Below are positions 50,182 to 57,365 of a stretch of DNA of 64,000 nt, in pieces. A program made the position numbers and the translations under genes. The notes below the pieces were generated by a model. That model was not told where the DNA came from. It did not search any database and was given only the letters and a program-made list of their open reading frames with translations. This DNA comes from Methylomagnum ishizawai (GTDB taxonomy: Bacteria; Pseudomonadota; Gammaproteobacteria; Methylococcales; Methylococcaceae): NCBI RefSeq assembly GCF_019670005.1, contig NZ_AP019783.1, forward strand, positions 310,001 through 374,000, given 5' to 3'. The stretch's first letter is position 1. Each line of letters starts with the position of its first letter.

Positions 50182-51234
50182 ATGTCCCGACCCTCTCTCG
50201 ATAATCCCGGCGGCTTGCAACGCGCTATCGGCTACCCCGGCATGGTGGTGGCGGGCGAGGTCCACGCCATCCGCGATTTCGTCAACGACGGCACCGTGCC
50301 CGTCGATTTCGGCGTGGCCGTGGCCTTCGGTTCCGCCGATGGCAACTGCAAAGCGCCGTCCGCCTTGACCGACAGGCTGCTGGGCATTTCTGTCCGGCAT
50401 GTCACTATGCCCGCGACCTACGGCGGCGGGAACACCGTGCGCTATGCCCAATACAAGGCGGTGCCGGTCTTGCAGGAAGGCCCGATCCACGCCATCGCCG
50501 CCCAGGCCGTGAACCGTGGCGACCGGGTGGCCGCGCTCCTGAATGGCGCGGCCACCACCGCCACGAAGCCCGGCGGCAACACGGGCAACGGCACGCTCAC
50601 CCTCGACGCCACCACGCCCACACTGTCCGGCTATCAGGTCGGCACCTACACCGTGCGCTGCACGGCGACCGCCACCAATGGCGGCACCTTCACCGTGACC
50701 GGCCCGGATGGCGCGTCCAAGGGCACCGTGGCCGTGGGGTCCACCTTCAACAACGAGATCAAGTTCGTCGTGGCGGACGGCTCGACCGACTTCGCCCTGG
50801 GCGACGGCTTCGATGTGGTGGTGGCGGGCGGGTTGCTGGGTTCGGTGGAACCGGCGGCGATGCCGTCCAGTTCGGCGGCGAAATCCGGCGGCAACACCGG
50901 CACCGGCACTTTGACCCTGGACGGCACCACCCCGCTGCTGGCCGGCGCGAGGCCCGGCGTCTACACCGTGCGCTTCACCGCCGCCGCCGCCAACAACGGC
51001 ACCTTCCGCGTTTTCGACCCGGACGGCGCGGTGTTGGGCGACGTGGCGATGTCCGGCGGGGCCGGATCGTTCGCCAACCAGGTCAAGTTCGCCCTGGCCG
51101 ATGGCGGCACCGATTTCAGCGTGGGCGATGGCTTCGACATCGCCGTGGGCGGCGACCGCATCGCGTTCCCCAACGCCTATTGGGAAACCACCACGGCCAA
51201 GGGCGCGCTCGGCATCGTCAAGGTCGTCCGCTAA
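50182..51234 (+). CDS. Capsid decoration / cement protein with tandem repeats
   Basis: 350 residues with an AAGGAG site. Residues 1-125 and 325-350 resemble DUF2190-type structural cement proteins (PGMVVAGEVHAIRDF, AYWETTTAKGALGIVKVV). Between them two copies of a module of about 90 residues (about 129-215 and 233-325) share GGNTG(N/T)GTLTLD.TTP, YTVR(C/F)TA and GDGFD(V/I).V. The modules are inserted, as if the surface loop has been expanded into two beta-domains. It likely sits on the capsid surface and may bind outside ligands. Confidence 0.75.
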   Translation: MSRPSLDNPGGLQRAIGYPGMVVAGEVHAIRDFVNDGTVPVDFGVAVAFGSADGNCKAPSALTDRLLGISVRHVTMPATYGGGNTVRYAQYKAVPVLQEGPIHAIAAQAVNRGDRVAALLNGAATTATKPGGNTGNGTLTLDATTPTLSGYQVGTYTVRCTATATNGGTFTVTGPDGASKGTVAVGSTFNNEIKFVVADGSTDFALGDGFDVVVAGGLLGSVEPAAMPSSSAAKSGGNTGTGTLTLDGTTPLLAGARPGVYTVRFTAAAANNGTFRVFDPDGAVLGDVAMSGGAGSFANQVKFALADGGTDFSVGDGFDIAVGGDRIAFPNAYWETTTAKGALGIVKVVR

Positions 51235-51252
51235 CCGCAGCAGGTACAGGCA

Positions 51253-52290
51253 ATGCCAACCCCCCCCCAGCAAAGACAAGCGGCCATCGCCGCCTACACC
51301 GAACAGCGCCGGATGGCCCTCGATGCCGCGCCCGGCGTCCTGCCCCAGGTGTTCAGCCAGCACACCCCGTCCCCCCTGATGCGGGTGGGCGATAGCGCGG
51401 AAGCCCTCAGCTTCGTGGTGGCGCAGTTGGCCCACACCGAGGCCACGGTCTTCGCCAAGCAGTACACCCCGATGCAGTACGAGGAATTGCTGCCCCTGAG
51501 CTACGAGGCGGGCGAGTACGCGACGGAAATCCGCTACGAGATCATGGACGCCGTGGGCGCCACCCGTTCCGGTTCCGGCAAGGGCGCGGTCAACCTGGTC
51601 GATGTGGCCTACGCCGACAAGACCTTCCCGGTGGTGGCCGACAACATCGGCTACGACTACACCCAGGAGGAACTGCGCCAGACCGCCTACCTGCGCCGCC
51701 CGATCAGTTCGGCCCGGATGGACGCGGCCATGGACATCTACCGCCGCAAGCTGAACGCCGTGGGCCTGTTCGGCGACACCCAGCGCAACCTGACCGGCCT
51801 GTTCAACAACCCCTACGTGCCGCAGGCGTCCGCGCCGACCGGCAACTGGGCCGCCGCCACGCCGGACCAAATCCTGGCGGACATCAACACCGCCCTGCTG
51901 GCCGTCTGGAACAACAGCGCGAACAACGACCATGCCGACACCCTGGCCCTCGCGCCCTCGGCCTACAGCCAGTTGCTCCGCCCCCGCGCCACGAACTCCG
52001 ACATGACCCTCCTCCGGTTCGTGCAGGAGAACAACCTCACCACCCAGCGCACCGGCAGGCCCCTCAAGATCGCCCCGGCCTATGGCCTGGACACCGCCGG
52101 GGTGGGCGGCACCAAGCGCTTGATGGCCTACGTCCGGTCGCCGTTGCGGCTCGTGATGCACGTCCCGCTGCCCCTGCGCTTCCTGGCCCCGCAGTTCGTG
52201 GGGCTTAGCGTGCAGGTGCCGGGCGAGTTCAAGTACTCGGGCGTGGAAAACCGCTATATCAAATCCTCCTATTACATGGACGGGCTGTAA
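51253..52290 (+). CDS. Major capsid protein (DUF2184-like)
   Basis: 345 residues. Pattern of HK97-fold encapsidation proteins of the DUF2184 family: LMRVGDSAEALSFVVAQLAHTEATVFAKQY, then AVNLVDVAYADKTFPVV, NIGYDYTQEELRQT, and C-terminal PLPLRFLAPQFVGLSVQVPGEFKYSG. Its position after protease-scaffold and decoration genes supports the call. The weak ribosome site (CAGG) is surprising for an abundant protein and may be helped by coupling. Confidence 0.85.
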   Translation: MPTPPQQRQAAIAAYTEQRRMALDAAPGVLPQVFSQHTPSPLMRVGDSAEALSFVVAQLAHTEATVFAKQYTPMQYEELLPLSYEAGEYATEIRYEIMDAVGATRSGSGKGAVNLVDVAYADKTFPVVADNIGYDYTQEELRQTAYLRRPISSARMDAAMDIYRRKLNAVGLFGDTQRNLTGLFNNPYVPQASAPTGNWAAATPDQILADINTALLAVWNNSANNDHADTLALAPSAYSQLLRPRATNSDMTLLRFVQENNLTTQRTGRPLKIAPAYGLDTAGVGGTKRLMAYVRSPLRLVMHVPLPLRFLAPQFVGLSVQVPGEFKYSGVENRYIKSSYYMDGL

Positions 52291-52292
52291 CC

Positions 52293-52565
52293 ATGGCGAA
52301 GGTACTCCTGCAAAACCCCACCGAACGCGATATCCATTTGAACCTGACGACGGATAACGGCGCGGTCGCAACCGTCACCATCCCGGCCTCCCGCATGGAA
52401 GGCACCGCCGAGACCGCCCGGCGCGTGCCGGGACAGGCCGAGGCGGACGATTCGTTCCTCGAACAGGCCATGAAGGGCAATCCGGCGAACAAGGCGTTCT
52501 TCGACGAAGGGCTGTTGCGGATCGTGAAGCCCGAAGGCCCGGCCCCCACGAAGAAGGCGGCTTGA
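52293..52565 (+). CDS. Small head protein
   Basis: 90 residues, ATG two bases after the capsid stop. A beta-rich start (VLLQNPTERDIHLNLTTDNGAVATVTIPASRM) resembles small head completion or capsid-associated proteins; the C-terminus is disordered. Not a family I can name. Coupled to the capsid gene, so made in the same amounts. Confidence 0.6.
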   Translation: MAKVLLQNPTERDIHLNLTTDNGAVATVTIPASRMEGTAETARRVPGQAEADDSFLEQAMKGNPANKAFFDEGLLRIVKPEGPAPTKKAA

Positions 52566-52567
52566 CC

Positions 52568-52951
52568 ATGACCCCGGCGGAATTCCTGGCCCGCTTCCCG
52601 GAGTTCGACGGCCTGGACGGCATCGCCGGACCGGGCATCCAGGCCGCCATTGATGACGCCGATCCGCATTTCGATGTGGAACGCTGGGGCGACCTATATA
52701 CCCAGGGCCTGGGGAATTTCGTGGCCCATACCCTGCTGATGCGGAAGAAGCGCCACGACGCGATGCGGAATACCAACGATACCGACCCGCCGCCGGATGC
52801 GATTGGCTACAAGGCCGGGGATACCGAGGTGAAGTTCTCGGAGAAGCTGATCCTGTATAGGGTGGAGAAAAGCCCCTACGTCTCCACCGAATACGGCCAG
52901 CAATACCTGTACCTGCGGGATATTGTCGGCGCGGGGGCTTTGGCGGTATGA
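52568..52951 (+). CDS. DUF4054-like head-tail adaptor
   Basis: 127 residues from ATG 52568 (a TTG two codons earlier is also possible). FLARFPEFDGLDGIAGPGIQAAIDDAD is the typical helix pair of DUF4054/gp6-type adaptors, followed by GNFVAHTLLM and a C-terminal YLYLRD. Such proteins form the ring below the portal. ATGA overlap with the next connector gene. Confidence 0.75.
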   Translation: MTPAEFLARFPEFDGLDGIAGPGIQAAIDDADPHFDVERWGDLYTQGLGNFVAHTLLMRKKRHDAMRNTNDTDPPPDAIGYKAGDTEVKFSEKLILYRVEKSPYVSTEYGQQYLYLRDIVGAGALAV

Positions 52952-53295
52952 GCTTCGTCTATCCCCGGACCCTGGCCATCCTGCGCCCGGTCCAACCGGC
53001 CCCGGCGGGTTTGGCCCCCTACGGGGGGCAGGCGGCGGACGGGGAATCCCTGGTAGCCGAGGGGGTTCCCGCCAGTATCCAACAGATACGGGCCGGAAGT
53101 GGAAACCCGGCGAAGCTGCCGGGCGATGCCAAGGTGCCGGATTTCAAAATCCTGATTCCGAAGCGGGCCGTGGCGAAGGGCGTCATCAAGGCGCGGGATA
53201 TCGTGGTGGACGAACTCGGGACGAGGTATCAGGTGATGGGGCCGTACTGGAATAGCCTGGGCTATAACCTGACCGCTTCCTTGTTGCAGGCGTGA
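52948..53295 (+). CDS. Head-tail connector protein
   Basis: 115 residues with beta-rich character (FKILIPKRAVAKGVIKARDIVVDELGTRYQVMGPYWNSLGYNL). This resembles the small stopper proteins next to DUF4054 adaptors in myophages. It starts within the previous stop (ATGA). The family name is uncertain, the role is inferred from place. Confidence 0.6.
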   Translation: MSFVYPRTLAILRPVQPAPAGLAPYGGQAADGESLVAEGVPASIQQIRAGSGNPAKLPGDAKVPDFKILIPKRAVAKGVIKARDIVVDELGTRYQVMGPYWNSLGYNLTASLLQA

Positions 53296-53296
53296 T

Positions 53297-53725
53297 ATGG
53301 CGAAACAAGTATTCTTCCTCGAAGATAGCCATTATGGGCTATCGGATTACCGGAAAGGCGACGCGGTTTGGCTGTCGGACTCCGATGCGGAGGGCTTGAT
53401 CGGCGCGGGCCGCGCGGCGTTGTGTCCCGGCACCGCCAACATCGCGACGGCGGGCACGGTGGCCTCCACGCCCGTCGTGGTCGATGTGTCCGGCTCGCCC
53501 GGCCCGGTCACCGTCACGGTGGTTCCCGGCGCGGGCAACACCAGCAAGGCGGAATATTCGACCACGCCGGACGCGGCGTCCGCCCCCAATACCGCCAATT
53601 GGCAAACATGGCCCCCCGGCACCGTCTCCGCCATCGCCACCGATGTTTTCCTGGGGCGGCTGGCGGCGCTGCGCTTCACCCGTGTCGGCGGGTCCGGCAC
53701 CGACGCCTACGAGGTGCTGGCATGA
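53297..53725 (+). CDS. Phage structural protein, unknown
   Basis: 142 residues. The first 45 residues are globular (FFLEDSHYGLSDYRKGDAVWLSDSDAEGLIGAGRA); the rest is beta-rich with a repeat-free Ig-like look (TVTVVPGAGNTSKAEYSTTPDAA, RLAALRFTRVGGSG). Similar two-part proteins occur as virion decoration or host-contact parts. It lies between connector genes and is ATGA-coupled with the next gene. Confidence 0.5.
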   Translation: MAKQVFFLEDSHYGLSDYRKGDAVWLSDSDAEGLIGAGRAALCPGTANIATAGTVASTPVVVDVSGSPGPVTVTVVPGAGNTSKAEYSTTPDAASAPNTANWQTWPPGTVSAIATDVFLGRLAALRFTRVGGSGTDAYEVLA

Positions 53726-54363
53726 ATGGCTGGGCTTCCAGGATGGCGGCGCTACCGGCCTTCGCCTGGGCCGCCCGGCCATCGGCCCAGTCCTACGCGG
53801 GCCGGCTCATCCGCGTCACCGATTACGGCGTGGGCCATGGCTCACTGTGGTTCTCCGATGGCTCCGCTTGGCGATTGGTCGGCCCCACTGAGGTCTACAA
53901 CACCACGACCGATGTCGTCGGCGCCTACGCCGGGGCCACGCTGGTGGCCCAGGCCATGTTCCCGGCGGGCCTGTTGCGGGTGGGCGATGCGCTGGGGCTG
54001 GTCATCCGCACGTTGAAATCGGGGACCGCCGATGCGTTCGCCCGGAATATCCGGTTCGGCGGCACCGGGGATATAGGCATCGATAGCAGCGTCTTCTCGC
54101 TGGGGTATGGGTCCACCAATACCCATACCGCCGAGAACCCGCGCCTCAAGATCGCTTCGGCCACGGCTATCCGGGTCACGACCATCGGCTCGACGACCTC
54201 GTTCAGCGGCGGCACGTCCGCCGTGGGCGCGACCGATACCACGATCCCGGACATCGCCGCGAACAACAACTATCTCAGCATCACCTTCAACAAGAATTCC
54301 GGGTCGGCGGGGGAAACCCTGACCATCAAGGAATTGACGATCACCCACCACCCCGGACCCTAG
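53722..54363 (+). CDS. Phage beta-rich structural protein
   Basis: 213 residues from ATG 53722; the frame is open upstream but is a shadow. The sequence RLIRVTDYGVGHGSLWFSDGSAWRLV resembles the short loop regions of phage fibre-like or coat-associated domains, and the remaining 150 residues are Thr/Ser/Gly-rich beta (IRVTTIGSTTSFSGG). Perhaps a virion surface protein. No motif gives a clear function. Confidence 0.5.
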   Translation: MNGWASRMAALPAFAWAARPSAQSYAGRLIRVTDYGVGHGSLWFSDGSAWRLVGPTEVYNTTTDVVGAYAGATLVAQAMFPAGLLRVGDALGLVIRTLKSGTADAFARNIRFGGTGDIGIDSSVFSLGYGSTNTHTAENPRLKIASATAIRVTTIGSTTSFSGGTSAVGATDTTIPDIAANNNYLSITFNKNSGSAGETLTIKELTITHHPGP

Positions 54364-54368
54364 CCGCC

Positions 54369-54616
54369 ATGCAGAACGTCAAGACCCTCCAAGAGCGCGA
54401 CGCCCTCAAGCCGGTCCTGGCCGTCCAGGTGGAGGCGGATGGTTCATGGGATTGCTACCTGCCGGGAGACGGGTTGCCATCCATGCCGCCCCCCGCGCCG
54501 GTCGCGGCCTGTTCCCCTTGGCAGTTGCGCCGTTACCTCAATCAGACCGGCTTGAGGAGCGCGGTGGACGCCTATGTGGCGGCGGCGGGCCAAGACACCC
54601 AGGATCGGAAGATTTC
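54369..54616 (+). pseudogene. 5' part of an IS-interrupted head-tail gene
   Basis: The first 82 codons of a small virion gene (SPWQLRRYLNQTGLRSAVDAYVAAA), stopped shortly after by IS sequence. Joining it to 56,280-56,412 gives one continuous frame of 126 residues, in which the downstream part supplies DGWATASVFLSTDPFVV. Short phage proteins of this type often start SPWQ(F/L)R and end in an Ala/Leu helix. The gene is probably inactive now. Confidence 0.75.
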
Positions 54617-54620
54617 AATG

Positions 54621-54633
54621 TAGTTGTCGCCTC
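54621..54633 (+). repeat. IS terminal inverted repeat, left
   Basis: TAGTTGTCGCCTC, matching the reverse complement of 56,264-56,276 at all 13 positions. Confidence 0.8.
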
Positions 54634-54645
54634 GCCGTTGTGGGT

Positions 54646-55728
54646 TCAGGCCGCTTTTGGAGGCGTGGCGTGAACCTCGGATTGGGTCTTGGCTGGCGCG
54701 GCTGATCGTTCCGGGTTCAGGTGTACGGCCGGGATCGGCCGCCAATTGCGGAGGCCACCGGTCCATCGTTGCGGATGCCGTGCGCGGGCGGCCTCATAGA
54801 CGGCTCGGCGCCGCTTCAGGAGGTCGGCGTCCTGGCCGGCATGCCGCTCGGCGGGGGTGACGAAGCGGATCGCGCCGTGGCGGTGCTCGTGGTTGTACCA
54901 CCGGACCAGGCCTTCGGCCCAACGGCGCGCCGCCGCCAGGTCGTCGAACGGCCGGACCGGATGGTCGGGCCGGTATTTCAGGGTCTTGAACACCGCCTCG
55001 GCATAGGGGTTGTCGTTGCTGACGGCGGGCCGGCTGAAGGACGCCGCGACGCCGAGGGATTGCAAGGTCGCGAGCATGGTCGAGCCTTTCATGGGCCCGC
55101 CGTTGTCCGAATGTAGGACGACCTGGCCCGGGGCCACGCCCTCGCGCCGACATACGTCGCGCAGGAGTTCGCCGGCCAGGGCGCTGCTTTCCTCGCCGTA
55201 GACCTGCCAGCCCACGACCTTGCGGCTGAACAGGTCGAGGAACAGATAGAGGTAGAAGAACTGGCCCCGGATCGCGGCGGGCAAATAGGTGATGTCCCAG
55301 CAGTAGACTTGATTGGGAGCCGTGGCGCACAGGGCCCTGGGCTTGCCGCGCGGCTGTCCCGGCCGTTCGGCCCGGCGGTGCGCCAACTGGTTTTCGGCCT
55401 TGAGGATGCGGTGGAAGGTCGATTCCGAGGCCAGGTATTCCCCCCGGTCCGCCAGCCGGGGCACGATCTGGCACGGCGGCAAATGGCCGAACTCGGGGGA
55501 GTTGGCCACCGCCAGCACCTTGGCCCGCTCGGCCTCGCTCAGCTTGTGGGGTGGAACGTACACCCGCGCGGGCCGCCGGTCGGCCTGGACGCCGTCCCCG
55601 GATCGCCAGCGCTGGACGGTGCGGGCGGACAACCCCAGCACCCCGCAGGCCCGCTCCAGGCGCGCGCCGGCGGCGGTGGCCTCGTCGATCAGGGCGGTCA
55701 CGGTTTCGCGCTCTTGCGGCGGGGTCAT
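54646..55728 (-). CDS. IS3-family transposase OrfB
   Basis: 360 residues. The DDE triad is intact: CWDITYLP, VLHSDNGGPMKG and the Glu in NPYAEAVFKTLKY. An HTH (LSARTVQRW) and HTH-like SESTFHRILKAE precede it. Its ATG overlaps the orfA stop (55,725-55,728). It may also be made as an OrfAB fusion by -1 frameshifting at the slippery run in orfA. Nothing suggests it is dead. Confidence 0.93.
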   Translation of the reverse strand: MTPPQERETVTALIDEATAAGARLERACGVLGLSARTVQRWRSGDGVQADRRPARVYVPPHKLSEAERAKVLAVANSPEFGHLPPCQIVPRLADRGEYLASESTFHRILKAENQLAHRRAERPGQPRGKPRALCATAPNQVYCWDITYLPAAIRGQFFYLYLFLDLFSRKVVGWQVYGEESSALAGELLRDVCRREGVAPGQVVLHSDNGGPMKGSTMLATLQSLGVAASFSRPAVSNDNPYAEAVFKTLKYRPDHPVRPFDDLAAARRWAEGLVRWYNHEHRHGAIRFVTPAERHAGQDADLLKRRRAVYEAARARHPQRWTGGLRNWRPIPAVHLNPERSAAPAKTQSEVHATPPKAA

Positions 55729-56222
55729 TCTTCCCCTCCCCCCAAGAGCGCCCGGTACTTTTTTTGAAGGACCAGCAACGCCGCCGCCTCCGCCAGCGCC
55801 TTGTCCTTACGCGCCAATTCCCGTTCGAGGCTCTGGTTGCGCTCCTTGAGGACCCGCAGTTCCCGGGCGTTCGTCGATGCCTCTCCCGTGCCCCCTGGAT
55901 CCCGGCAAAAGTCCCGCTTCCAACCGTCCAGCTGGTGGGCGAACAGGCCGCGCTCCCGGCACCAGGCGTTCAGGGCTTCCCCTTCCAAGCCATGGCTCTC
56001 CTGCAACGCCGCCAACCGTTCCTCCGGGCGCCAGTCCCCGGGACGCCTCTCCCGCTTCACCGCGCCGCGTACCGCCTCGGGTAATTTCTTTTTCATCCAG
56101 CCCTTCAAGGTCAAGTGGTTCATGTTCAGTTCCTCGGCCACCTCTTTTATCGACCGGCGGCCACGCGCAAACACCTTCCGAAGCGCTTGCTCTTTGAACT
56201 CTGCGGAATACGTCGTAATCAT
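55725..56222 (-). CDS. IS3-family transposase OrfA
   Basis: 165 residues from ATG 56222 with GAGGA upstream; an extended frame to 56,273 runs into the end repeat. The N-terminal HTH (YSAEFKEQALRKVFARGRRSIKEVAEELNMNHLTLKGWMKK in parts) binds the ends, and a C-terminal leucine-zipper-like helix (ELRVLKERNQSLERELARKDKALAEAAALL in parts) mediates multimer formation. The run A AAA AAG occurs near its end. Confidence 0.9.
   Translation of the reverse strand: MITTYSAEFKEQALRKVFARGRRSIKEVAEELNMNHLTLKGWMKKKLPEAVRGAVKRERRPGDWRPEERLAALQESHGLEGEALNAWCRERGLFAHQLDGWKRDFCRDPGGTGEASTNARELRVLKERNQSLERELARKDKALAEAAALLVLQKKYRALLGGGEE
55758..55764 (-). other. -1 frameshift heptamer in orfA
   Basis: CAA AAA AAG in the zero frame gives the slippery A AAA AAG. 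After a -1 shift the frame stays open through the orfB start, which would give the OrfAB transposase typical of the family. Confidence 0.7.
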
Positions 56223-56263
56223 GGGCAATTGTCCTCTTCTTTCCTCTTTCATTCGGAAAATTA

Positions 56264-56276
56264 GAGGCGACAACTA
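56264..56276 (-). repeat. IS terminal inverted repeat, right
   Basis: GAGGCGACAACTA, the reverse complement of the left repeat. Confidence 0.8.
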
Positions 56277-56279
56277 TTC

Positions 56280-56412
56280 TGACGCCGGGGGGGATGGATG
56301 GGCGACCGCCTCGGTGTTCCTCAGCACCGATCCCTTTGTCGTGGCGGCGTGCGCCGCGCTCGACCTCGACCCGTATGCCGCCATCCAGGGCGCTTCCGAG
56401 GTTGTTGGATAA
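56280..56412 (+). pseudogene. 3' part of the IS-interrupted head-tail gene
   Basis: 44 codons (SDAGGDGWATASVFLSTDPFVVAACAALDLDPYA in pieces) ending in TAA at 56,410-56,412. They complete the gene begun at 54,369 when the IS and one TTC are removed. The next gene's ribosome site (AAAAGGTGGGG) overlaps this end. Confidence 0.7.
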
Positions 56413-56453
56413 AAGGTGGGGAAGTATGGCCGGCCTTTGACGTATTGAACGCG

Positions 56454-57356
56454 ATGGCCGCCCTGGCGGTTGCCGCCACCTATCCGGCGGGCACCGGCCA
56501 GCCCTCGGTGACGGGGCAAGCGGTGTCGGTCTACCCCGGCTGGCCGCTGCCGGACCGGCTCGATGCCGACCTCGCGGCGGGCGCGGCCCATGTTTCGGTC
56601 TACCCGCCGGGCGGGAGCCGCAATACCACGCGCTACCGGCCCGAGGCCGTCGAACTCGGGTTGAACCCGCACACGCTGACCTTGCAACCGGCGGCGATGG
56701 GTGGGCTACCCATCGGCCAAGGCGTGGTCGGCACCAGTTTGATCGTGGCCGGTACCGCGCCCAACAAGCTCCGGGTCGGGGGCACCGTGACCGTGCCGCA
56801 GACCGTGACCGCGATTGTCGAAAAGCGGGCCTATGCCTACGCCGTCCGGGCCGAAGACAGCCTGGAATCGGTCGCCGAAGGATTGGCCCAGGCCATCGCT
56901 GCGGGCGTTCCGGGCGGTCCCGGTATACCGGGCACCGTGGCGGTGGGCCGGGAAGTGGTTTTGCCGCCGGGCCACGGATACGACGCCTACCGGGTCGGCA
57001 CCGGCTCGCCCACCGTGACCGCGCTGCGGCAGCAGGAGGAGAGGGTGTCGCTCATCGTGTGGGCCTCGACCCCGGCGCAGCGCGGCCGGATCGCCGACGC
57101 CCTGGACGCGGCCTTCGCCGATACGCCGTTCCTGGCCCTGGCCGACCAAACGGCGGCGCGGTGCCGGTTCGCCGGGCGGCACCTGGACGACGGCCAGCAA
57201 CTCCGCCGCCTCTACCGGGAGGATTTGATGTTCACCGTGGACTATTCGACCACCCGCGCCGACTTCGCCCACGAGATCGCCAGCGTGGGCATCGGCTCCA
57301 AAGCGCCGCCAAACATCGGGGCGGACGCGGATTTTTCCATCAGGATCGACGTGTAG
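56454..57356 (+). CDS. Tail terminator/neck-like protein, start apparently frameshifted
   Basis: 300 residues if started at ATG 56454; TTG 56445 is another option. The strongest ribosome site (AAGGTGGGG) points to ATG 56426, but from there the frame stops after four codons. Removing one G in the run at 56,428-56,434 would give MAAFDVLNAMAALAV and join this frame. The body (YPAGTGQPSVTGQAVSVYPGWPLPDRLDADLAAG in parts) resembles proteins preceding sheath genes in myophages. It may be poorly translated now. Confidence 0.65.
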   Translation: MAALAVAATYPAGTGQPSVTGQAVSVYPGWPLPDRLDADLAAGAAHVSVYPPGGSRNTTRYRPEAVELGLNPHTLTLQPAAMGGLPIGQGVVGTSLIVAGTAPNKLRVGGTVTVPQTVTAIVEKRAYAYAVRAEDSLESVAEGLAQAIAAGVPGGPGIPGTVAVGREVVLPPGHGYDAYRVGTGSPTVTALRQQEERVSLIVWASTPAQRGRIADALDAAFADTPFLALADQTAARCRFAGRHLDDGQQLRRLYREDLMFTVDYSTTRADFAHEIASVGIGSKAPPNIGADADFSIRIDV

Positions 57357-57365
57357 AGGTTCGAT

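Larger units (their letters stand above)
54617..56276 (-). mobile_element. IS3-family insertion sequence, complete
   Basis: 1660 bp with orfA and orfB intact on the leftward strand. The inner 13 bp of both ends (TAGTTGTCGCCTC) are identical. A TTC on each side (54,614-54,616 and 56,277-56,279) is the probable 3-bp target duplication. Deleting the element with one TTC restores the target gene's frame exactly, so these limits are well supported, although the left end has four extra bases not matched at the right. Confidence 0.85.

Noticed and set aside
50179-52371. 730-codon open frame opposite the decoration and capsid genes
   Set aside because: Gly/His/Ala-rich shadow of well-supported capsid genes.
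54600-54640. IS ends of TG...CA type with adjacent target duplication
   Set aside because: The left end could be read as TGTAG, but the right end does not give the matching form and no duplication then results. The TTC solution restores the frame.
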